Origin: an uncultured Alphaproteobacteria bacterium
Lineage (GTDB): Bacteria > Pseudomonadota > Alphaproteobacteria > RF32 > CAG-239
Assembly: GCA_910585375.1 (NCBI GenBank)
Contig: CAJUCZ010000040.1
Span: forward strand, 1 to 9,201
DNA length: 9,201 nucleotides
Direction: 5' to 3'
The translations under genes and the position numbers were made by a program. A model generated the notes under the pieces. The model was given only the letters and a program-made list of their open reading frames with translations. It searched no databases and was not told where the DNA came from. This document shows, piece by piece, positions 5,149 to 9,201 of the stretch; position 1 is the stretch's first letter; each line of letters starts with the position of its first letter.

Positions 5149-5712
5149 ATGAAAAATACAGTAGCCGCTTTGATGGCGGCCGTTTCTTTGGCCGCTTTTG
5201 CTTCTCAGGCTCAGGCTGAACAGGTTTACAATCCGTATATCGGCATTAACTATAACTATTCCGATGCCAATGCCAAAGGGGTGAAACCTTATTATAATTC
5301 GGCTTCCGTCAATCTGGGTACCAGTTATAACCGCTATTTCGGCACGGAATTGTTCTATCAGTATTCCGACCAATACGGCAAATCCAATGCCTCAGAAAAG
5401 TTTTCCAACAGTTTTCAGGCTTATGGTCTGGATCTGATGGGGTACCTGCCTCTGGGCTGTTATGATGTCTGGTCTTTGATCGGGACCGTCGGTATTGGCG
5501 AATACAAATTCAGAAACAAAGAGCTGTACGCCGGCGAGGGCAGACATAAATACCGTGACAGCGGTTACGGCTATCGTGCCGGTCTGGGCGTCCAGTACAA
5601 TATAAACTCTGACTGGAGCATCCGTACTCTGGCCCGTTATGTTGGTTTTGACAAAGTCGAAGGCTATGACCATATGATGGAATATTCCGCCGGTATCAAA
5701 TATAATTTCTAA
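5149..5712 (+). CDS. Small outer-membrane beta-barrel protein
   Basis: 187 residues with a clear Sec signal peptide (1-23, cleavage after A-Q-A) and a mature part rich in alternating aromatic and polar residues, such as YIGINYNYSD, GTELFYQYSD, YGLDLMGYLP, YGYRAGLGVQYN and SIRTLARYVGFD. It ends in YSAGIKYNF. The terminal Phe and the strand/turn rhythm fit an eight-stranded barrel of the OmpA N-domain or opacity type. There is one Cys and no periplasmic OmpA domain. The start is supported by AGAGGA seven bases upstream. The gene stands alone: divergent from pilin-fliX and closed by the terminator at 5732-5767. The role is unknown; small barrels of this type act in adhesion, envelope stability or host contact. 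Confidence 0.83.
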   Translation: MKNTVAALMAAVSLAAFASQAQAEQVYNPYIGINYNYSDANAKGVKPYYNSASVNLGTSYNRYFGTELFYQYSDQYGKSNASEKFSNSFQAYGLDLMGYLPLGCYDVWSLIGTVGIGEYKFRNKELYAGEGRHKYRDSGYGYRAGLGVQYNINSDWSIRTLARYVGFDKVEGYDHMMEYSAGIKYNF

Positions 5713-5731
5713 TCACGGCGCATAATTAAAG

Positions 5732-5767
5732 AAAAAAGGAAAAATTTTTGCAGATTTTTCCTTTTTT
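5732..5767 (+). terminator. Intrinsic terminator of the outer-membrane protein gene
   Basis: A perfect 14-base inverted repeat (5732-5745 with 5754-5767) around an eight-base loop. The stem is mostly A-T with a GG/CC centre, and its 3' arm ends in a T-run. It begins 19 bases after the stop codon. The long AT stem makes it roughly symmetrical, so it could also stop transcription from the other side. Confidence 0.75.
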
Positions 5768-5831
5768 TGTTTTAACTTGCCGCAAAAGGCCTTATATTAG
5801 AAACGGCTTAAACCTCAATAAAGGAAAAAAG

Positions 5832-6368
5832 ATGAAAAAATATGCAGCGATATTCGCCGTTTTGGCGCTGTTGGGCGCGTGCTCCGAAAAAACGGAAAAT
5901 CAGACGGCGGAAACAACAGAGGCCAAAGTTGCCGTTCCTCAGTTTGATTATGAAAATATTGTTTTTTCTTATGACAAAGACACTCTGCCGGAAAAATGCG
6001 ATAAAAACAGCGGCATTGTCTGCGCGGTTGAGAACACCGTCAAATGTGCCGTCAATCCGCAAATGGCTGATTGCGATGCCTCTAAAATGCCCAAATTTGT
6101 TTTTTTGGATGATGAAAACATTATCCGCCCGACCCATTTTGATTTTAAGATTACCAAAATAAAACCGATTGATGCCGATTCTGCTGAAATTTATACTGTC
6201 AGCAATTGCAACGGGGCCTGGTTCGGGCTGTGTCGCGGCGATATCATATTTGTTGTAAAGCTGAAAAACGGCGAATGGGTTGTGAAAGATTTGTATTCCA
6301 TAGAAAAAGCAGAAATTCCCGACCTTCCTGTACCTGAGACTGCCGAAGGACAGATTGCCGCAAATTAA
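5832..6368 (+). CDS. Six-cysteine lipoprotein of unknown function
   Basis: 178 residues. The lipobox LGAC puts the lipid-anchored cysteine at 17 after a typical hydrophobic signal. Ser at +2 suggests outer-membrane sorting by the usual rule. The mature protein has a Thr/Glu-rich linker (18-35), then six further cysteines (56, 64, 72, 81, 126, 134) likely to form disulfides, and a C-terminal strand-rich part (RGDIIFVVKLKNGEWVVKDL). The start at 5832 is preceded by AAAGGA. A longer frame from TTG at 5748 begins inside the upstream terminator and is rejected. No family was recognised. Flanked by terminators at 5732-5767 and 6374-6405, it is transcribed on its own. Confidence 0.8.
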   Translation: MKKYAAIFAVLALLGACSEKTENQTAETTEAKVAVPQFDYENIVFSYDKDTLPEKCDKNSGIVCAVENTVKCAVNPQMADCDASKMPKFVFLDDENIIRPTHFDFKITKIKPIDADSAEIYTVSNCNGAWFGLCRGDIIFVVKLKNGEWVVKDLYSIEKAEIPDLPVPETAEGQIAAN

Positions 6369-6373
6369 AGCAT

Positions 6374-6405
6374 AAAAAACACCTGCGTGATAACAGGTGT
6401 TTTTT
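6374..6405. terminator. Bidirectional intrinsic terminator between two convergent lipoprotein genes
   Basis: AAAAAACACCTG (6374-6385) pairs perfectly with 6394-6405 around an eight-base loop. The T-run follows on the plus strand and the A-run precedes, so the same hairpin ends transcripts from both directions. The plus-strand gene stops at 6368 and the minus-strand gene at 6421. Confidence 0.88.
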
Positions 6406-6420
6406 TATTAATAGCTGGAA

Positions 6421-6795
6421 TTAATCGCTGACGGTCTCGTCAACCTCATAAATTCCGTTGCCGTTTCCGTCGGTAACGCCGGTGACCGTCTCATCAACCG
6501 AAACCGTGCCGGTGTTGGCATTTGCGTTTGCCGTATTGTTTGCAGCGGCCGGCGTGTCATTATTATTGTTGTTCTGCGGGTTGGTAGCTGCCTGCCCGGA
6601 ATAGTGCGGATTGCCGACGGCATTCCCGTTCTGTGCGGGAACAACAACGGCTTCGTATCCTTCTTCCATAATCAAAACATTGGAAGAATCCGGATTTCCG
6701 ACAATCGTGCCGGTATTCTGGGCGTTGGCGCTTTTGGAATCACAGCCGGCCAAAGCCAGAACTGTGACTGCCAGTATGCTGATTTCTTTTAACAT
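6421..6795 (-). CDS. Asn-rich lipoprotein with a C-terminal EF-hand-like loop
   Basis: 124 residues starting at ATG 6795, supported by AAAGGAC seven bases upstream. Eleven extra residues from an upstream start at 6828 have no such site. Lipobox LAGC places the lipidated cysteine at 18, with Asp at +2, which in E. coli favours retention in the inner membrane. The mature chain is low-complexity: VGNP twice (33 and 60 region), an N5 run (75-79), and Ala/Asn-rich NNTANANANTG. The C-terminus carries VDETV twice (101-105 and 118-122), flanking DGNGNGIYEVDE (109-120). This matches the spacing of a calcium-binding loop (Asp1, Asn3, Asn5, Gly6, Glu12). Calcium binding is inference. No family was recognised; the protein is probably an envelope component. 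Confidence 0.75.
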   Translation of the reverse strand: MLKEISILAVTVLALAGCDSKSANAQNTGTIVGNPDSSNVLIMEEGYEAVVVPAQNGNAVGNPHYSGQAATNPQNNNNNDTPAAANNTANANANTGTVSVDETVTGVTDGNGNGIYEVDETVSD

Positions 6796-6812
6796 TATTT
6801 TTGTCCTTTGTG

Positions 6813-6840
6813 TTGTTAAACTTATCAATTATGATATATT
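6813..6840 (+). promoter_or_regulatory. Possible distal promoter for the HAD hydrolase gene
   Basis: TTGTTA (6813-6818), a 16-base spacer and TATATT (6835-6840). Transcription from here would give a leader of nearly 100 bases before the GTG at 6945. Confidence 0.35.
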
Positions 6841-6860
6841 CGCGCGCCGGAGTGTTTCAA
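6831..6860 (-). promoter_or_regulatory. Possible promoter for the Asn-rich lipoprotein
   Basis: Minus strand TTGAAA (6860-6855), an 18-base spacer and TATCAT (6836-6831, five of six bases). It overlaps the candidate plus-strand promoter at 6813-6840, with the two -10 elements sharing bases 6835-6836. Confidence 0.4.
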
Positions 6861-6875
6861 GAGACATAAAACCTA

Positions 6876-6903
6876 TTGACGAAAGGCTTTTATCTGCTAA
6901 TAT
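6876..6903 (+). promoter_or_regulatory. Possible proximal promoter for the HAD hydrolase gene
   Basis: TTGACG (6876-6881, five of six bases), a 16-base spacer and TAATAT (6898-6903). It would start transcription near 6910 and leave a leader of about 35 bases. It is a better -35 than the distal candidate but a weaker -10. Confidence 0.4.
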
Positions 6904-6944
6904 TCTTGCGGATTTTTATTTTGGTAGAATTTTGGAGAAGTCAC

Positions 6945-7625
6945 GTGATTTTTATAAAAAAAGCCATTATTTGGGATTTGGACAATACACTATACCGCAT
7001 AACGCCGGAGTTTGCAGATATTCTGGACAGCGTAATGGCACAGGCCTTAATCGAGGATTTGGGTGTTTGTCTGGACTTTGAAACGGCAAAGGCCAAGGTT
7101 AAGGAATCTTATAAAATTTATCGTGACGGCGGCGAGATATTCTATCGTGAATACAATGTCGACCCCAAAGCATTGTTCGATGCTTATCACAAGCGCAAAC
7201 CTGTCGAATATATCAAACCTTTTGACGGTCTGGCCGATAAACTCACCAAACTGCCGGTCGGGCAGTATATTCTGACCACCAGTTCGCATGAAGTGGCAGA
7301 AAAAATCTTAAAACGCATTGACCTTTATGATTTGTTTAAAGACAAATTCTATTCCGTTGAAGATTTTGATACGCTGAAGAAAAATGAAGACGCGGTTGTC
7401 TACAAGCAGCTCTGTGATAAAATCGGCATACCGCCGCAAGAGTGTATTTTTGTTGACGACAGTTATTCCAACCTTGAATTTCCCAAACAAATCGGCATGA
7501 CCACGGTTCGGATTTTTTACAATCAGAACTCTGCCCGCGACAAAGAATATATCGACATGGCCTATAAGGGCGTTGATAACTTTGTCAATGCCTTTATGCA
7601 GCAAAACCTGCTCGATCCTGACTAA
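6945..7625 (+). CDS. HAD-superfamily phosphatase, pyrimidine 5'-nucleotidase-like
   Basis: A cytoplasmic phosphatase, 226 residues from a GTG start. Motif I is WDLDNTLY with nucleophile Asp11 and acid/base Asp13. A helical cap follows at about 20-90. Motif II is probably in ILTTSS (110-114), a lysine-rich segment TLKKNED supplies motif III (145-146), and motif IV is FVDDSYSN (170-175). The arrangement fits the HAD-IA group related to the pyrimidine 5'-nucleotidase SDT1, which removes phosphate from UMP/CMP, but the substrate is not certain. GTG at 6945 is chosen because GGAG lies seven bases upstream and motif I then falls at the expected distance. A longer frame from 6876 starts inside the candidate promoter. 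It converges with the HExxH protein gene, the stops being four bases apart. Confidence 0.87.
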   Translation: MIFIKKAIIWDLDNTLYRITPEFADILDSVMAQALIEDLGVCLDFETAKAKVKESYKIYRDGGEIFYREYNVDPKALFDAYHKRKPVEYIKPFDGLADKLTKLPVGQYILTTSSHEVAEKILKRIDLYDLFKDKFYSVEDFDTLKKNEDAVVYKQLCDKIGIPPQECIFVDDSYSNLEFPKQIGMTTVRIFYNQNSARDKEYIDMAYKGVDNFVNAFMQQNLLDPD

Positions 7626-7629
7626 ACGC

Positions 7630-8304
7630 TTATTTGCATAGCAGGGTTTCCATCCGGTAATTGTCCGGATGATCAAGCTTTGAATGCTCGATTTTCAACT
7701 CGCGCTTAAAAATTTCAATCATCGGCGTAATGGCATCGATATACTCTTGCGTCATCGCTTGCGTTGCCGCATCGACTTCCTGCTGTGTCAGGTTTCCGAC
7801 ATAACGCGGTTTAATGCGTTCGGCAATTTTCTGAATCTCGGCAAAAAACTGCGGACGGAAATATTCCAATGCCGTTTTGTTAATCTGTTGGTGTGTCTGT
7901 TCGTGCCTCATTACCACGTCATAAACACAGGTGTTTTTTCGCAAATGGTTGGCAATATAGATTACCGGATTGCTGTAGCCGATAAACAATTTGATTCTTG
8001 CCGGCAGAATACAGGCTGATTTGGTTGAAAGCAGAGCACCGCGTGTGCTGACGGAAACTTCCCACTGAATATCTGCAATTGCCAGCCCTGAGGCAAACAT
8101 GCCGCTCTCCAGAAGATTGTGCTTTTTGGCAAGGGCAGTCACCTGTTGCTGGTTTTTACTAAAATCATAATTCAGCTTGCCGTAAGACGAATAATACTCT
8201 ATTTCCGGTTCAGGAAAATCCAGATTGCATAAATCCTCTTCCGCCCGTACAATGTCCGGAAGGTTTAAAGTCAAAATTGTTAATATAAAAAAAAGTTTTT
8301 TCAT
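7630..8304 (-). CDS. Secreted protein with an HExxH motif, putative metallopeptidase
   Basis: 224 residues. Signal peptide 1-21 (KK, hydrophobic FFILTILTLNLP, cleavage after V-R-A). The mature protein has four cysteines (26, 98, 126, 223), probably two disulfides in the periplasm. Residues 134-138 read HEQTH, embedded in VMRHEQTHQQINKTALEYF, an amphipathic helix typical of zincin zinc sites. Glu147 is a possible third ligand. The motif follows Cys126 closely and precedes a helical C-terminal half. Rhizobial DUF922-type proteases are a possible relative, but I cannot confirm this. The start at 8304 has no recognisable Shine-Dalgarno and no alternative Met until residue 69, so it may have a leaderless or very short-leader mRNA. 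Activity is inferred only from the motif. Confidence 0.8.
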   Translation of the reverse strand: MKKLFFILTILTLNLPDIVRAEEDLCNLDFPEPEIEYYSSYGKLNYDFSKNQQQVTALAKKHNLLESGMFASGLAIADIQWEVSVSTRGALLSTKSACILPARIKLFIGYSNPVIYIANHLRKNTCVYDVVMRHEQTHQQINKTALEYFRPQFFAEIQKIAERIKPRYVGNLTQQEVDAATQAMTQEYIDAITPMIEIFKRELKIEHSKLDHPDNYRMETLLCK

Positions 8305-8360
8305 GTATAATAATATACCGGAAATATGTTAAATTATGGTTGAAATTTGAGAGTGGAAAA

Positions 8361-8954
8361 ATGAAAAAATCTGTTCTTGCCATATTGCTTCCCGTTGTCT
8401 TGGGGCTGACAACATCTGTTGTCTCCGGTAGGGAAGTCTTTGTCCGCAAAAGAACCGTTCCCGGATTTTTTATGCCGGAAAACGCCATGGAAAAACCAAA
8501 AACCGTTTTCCCGACCCCGCAATATTACAGCGGTCAGGCCGAAACCGTCAAGTCTATCTCAAACGAGGATAATGCCAAACCTCAAGTTTTGCACAAAACG
8601 GCAGAAAAAACAGTTAAAACGCCGACAGAACAACAAATGTCGGAAACTAAAAGAACGCCCGCGAAGAAAACGGCAGCAGGAAAAGCGCTGGCCGAAAATG
8701 ACAATAAACGGGAGGAACTGATTGTGCGGGATGACAACCCCAATATTCCGGAATATCAGAAAAAATATCAGGAATACCTGAGCGCGCTTGAATATGTCGC
8801 ACAGGGTAAAAAAATGCCGCACGATCAAGTATTGGATGATGATTTGGCTGAAATGTCAACCAATGCCAGAGAATTGATTGAAAAACGAAAAAGCGCCGAT
8901 AAAAGCTTTAATGACAGCCGCCCGCAAACCGAAGAAGTTCTGGAGCAGAAATAG
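8361..8954 (+). CDS. Secreted charged protein of unknown function
   Basis: 197 residues from ATG 8361, preceded by GAGAGTGG. A longer in-frame start at 8340 adds seven residues and no better site. Signal peptide 1-23 (MKKSVLAILLPVVLGLTTSVVSG). The mature part begins with a Pro/aromatic segment (GFFMPENAMEKP, PTPQYYSGQA), continues into a disordered Lys/Thr/Glu-rich region (about 61-118), and ends in a helical, possibly coiled-coil part (EYQKKYQEYLSALEYVAQGKK, then LAEMSTNARELIEKRKSAD). There is no cysteine and no recognised domain. It is divergent from the HExxH gene with only 56 bases between the starts. The periplasmic location is inferred from the signal peptide. Confidence 0.78.
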   Translation: MKKSVLAILLPVVLGLTTSVVSGREVFVRKRTVPGFFMPENAMEKPKTVFPTPQYYSGQAETVKSISNEDNAKPQVLHKTAEKTVKTPTEQQMSETKRTPAKKTAAGKALAENDNKREELIVRDDNPNIPEYQKKYQEYLSALEYVAQGKKMPHDQVLDDDLAEMSTNARELIEKRKSADKSFNDSRPQTEEVLEQK

Positions 8955-8956
8955 CC

Positions 8957-8981
8957 GGGTGTAATTTTGCACGCCTTTTTT
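8957..8981 (+). terminator. Probable intrinsic terminator after the charged secreted protein
   Basis: GGGTGT (from 8957) pairs with GCACGCC (8969-8975), with one bulged base and a terminal wobble, around a six-base loop. Six T follow at 8976-8981. It starts two bases after the stop codon. The stem is short and imperfect, but position and T-run fit. Confidence 0.5.
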
Positions 8982-9105
8982 CTATCCTTTCTTTCTGTTT
9001 TTCTCCAACTGTCTCTTTCTCCGCCCCACCACCTTAACTTGTTCTTTTTTCTCCTTTTACCGTCATTCTTTTTATAGCTTCTCCACCTCTTTGCTCCTCA
9101 TTTTT
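8982..9105. other. Pyrimidine-rich intergenic stretch, no gene seen
   Basis: About 125 bases dominated by C and T on the plus strand, without an open frame of credible quality. It shares the words CCACCACCTT (9026-9035) and TCCGCCCC (9020-9027) with the reverse complement of the purine tract at 733-1007, so the two tracts have a similar composition in opposite orientation. Confidence 0.55.
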
Positions 9106-9201
9106 CCTTCTCCTTCTCCTTCTCCTTCTCCTTCTCCTTCTCCTTCTCCTTCTCCTTCTCCTTCTCCTTCTCCTTCTCCTTCTCCTTCTCCTTCTCCTTC
9201 T
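9106..9201. repeat. Perfect hexanucleotide tandem repeat running off the window
   Basis: The unit CCTTCT is repeated 16 times without a single mismatch over 96 bases and continues to the last base of the window. No frame has a stop inside it; plus frames encode Pro-Ser, Leu-Leu or Phe-Ser, and minus frames Arg-Arg, Glu-Gly or Lys-Glu. The true copy number is unknown because the window ends in the repeat, and an assembly artefact is possible. Confidence 0.92.

Noticed and set aside
7651..7671. CATCCGG/CCGGATG hairpin between the convergent HAD and HExxH genes as a shared terminator
   Set aside because: It lies inside the 3' end of the HExxH coding region and no T-run follows on either strand.
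9106..9201. CRISPR array
   Set aside because: The repeat unit is six bases with no spacers; it is a simple sequence repeat.

Overview
The window looks like a piece, perhaps a whole contig, of an alphaproteobacterial chromosome, possibly from an uncultured host-associated member of the Rhodospirillales. The lineage call rests on FliX (a flagellar regulator known only from Alphaproteobacteria) beside dksA, and on the order maf - short RNase E/G - yacG. The finer placement is inference. GC content is moderate and unremarkable, apart from two low-complexity tracts near the ends.

Layout. (1) Positions 1-271, minus: N-terminal part of a secreted Cys-rich protein behind an almost perfect sigma-70 promoter. 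(2) Positions 336-1007: about 670 bases without a credible gene. They hold a GC-rich hairpin, a branched element at 553-689 that folds well only as plus-strand RNA, a further nested hairpin at 687-732, and a strongly purine-biased tract. (3) Positions 1008-3873, minus: a tight housekeeping operon dksA - maf - rng - yacG - smpB. Three of its four junctions are 4-base stop/start overlaps. The genes cover ppGpp-linked transcription control, nucleotide pool cleaning or septum control, RNA decay, gyrase inhibition and ribosome rescue. (4) Positions 3975-4995, minus: a type IVb-like pilin followed after 16 bases by fliX, which starts at TTG behind a strong Shine-Dalgarno. (5) Positions 5149-8954: a run of small single genes on alternating strands, almost all with export signals: an outer-membrane beta-barrel, a six-Cys lipoprotein, an Asn-rich lipoprotein with an EF-hand-like loop, a secreted protein with an HExxH motif, and a charged secreted protein. 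One cytoplasmic HAD phosphatase lies among them. (6) Positions 8955-9201: a terminator, a pyrimidine-rich stretch, and 16 perfect copies of a hexanucleotide running off the edge.

The housekeeping block is ordinary. The parts worth a second look are the structured, apparently non-coding element at about 511-732, the cluster of unrecognised envelope proteins, the DksA with only one of the four usual zinc cysteines, and the two oppositely oriented purine/pyrimidine tracts near the two ends. No CRISPR array, insertion sequence, tRNA, rRNA or phage gene was seen.
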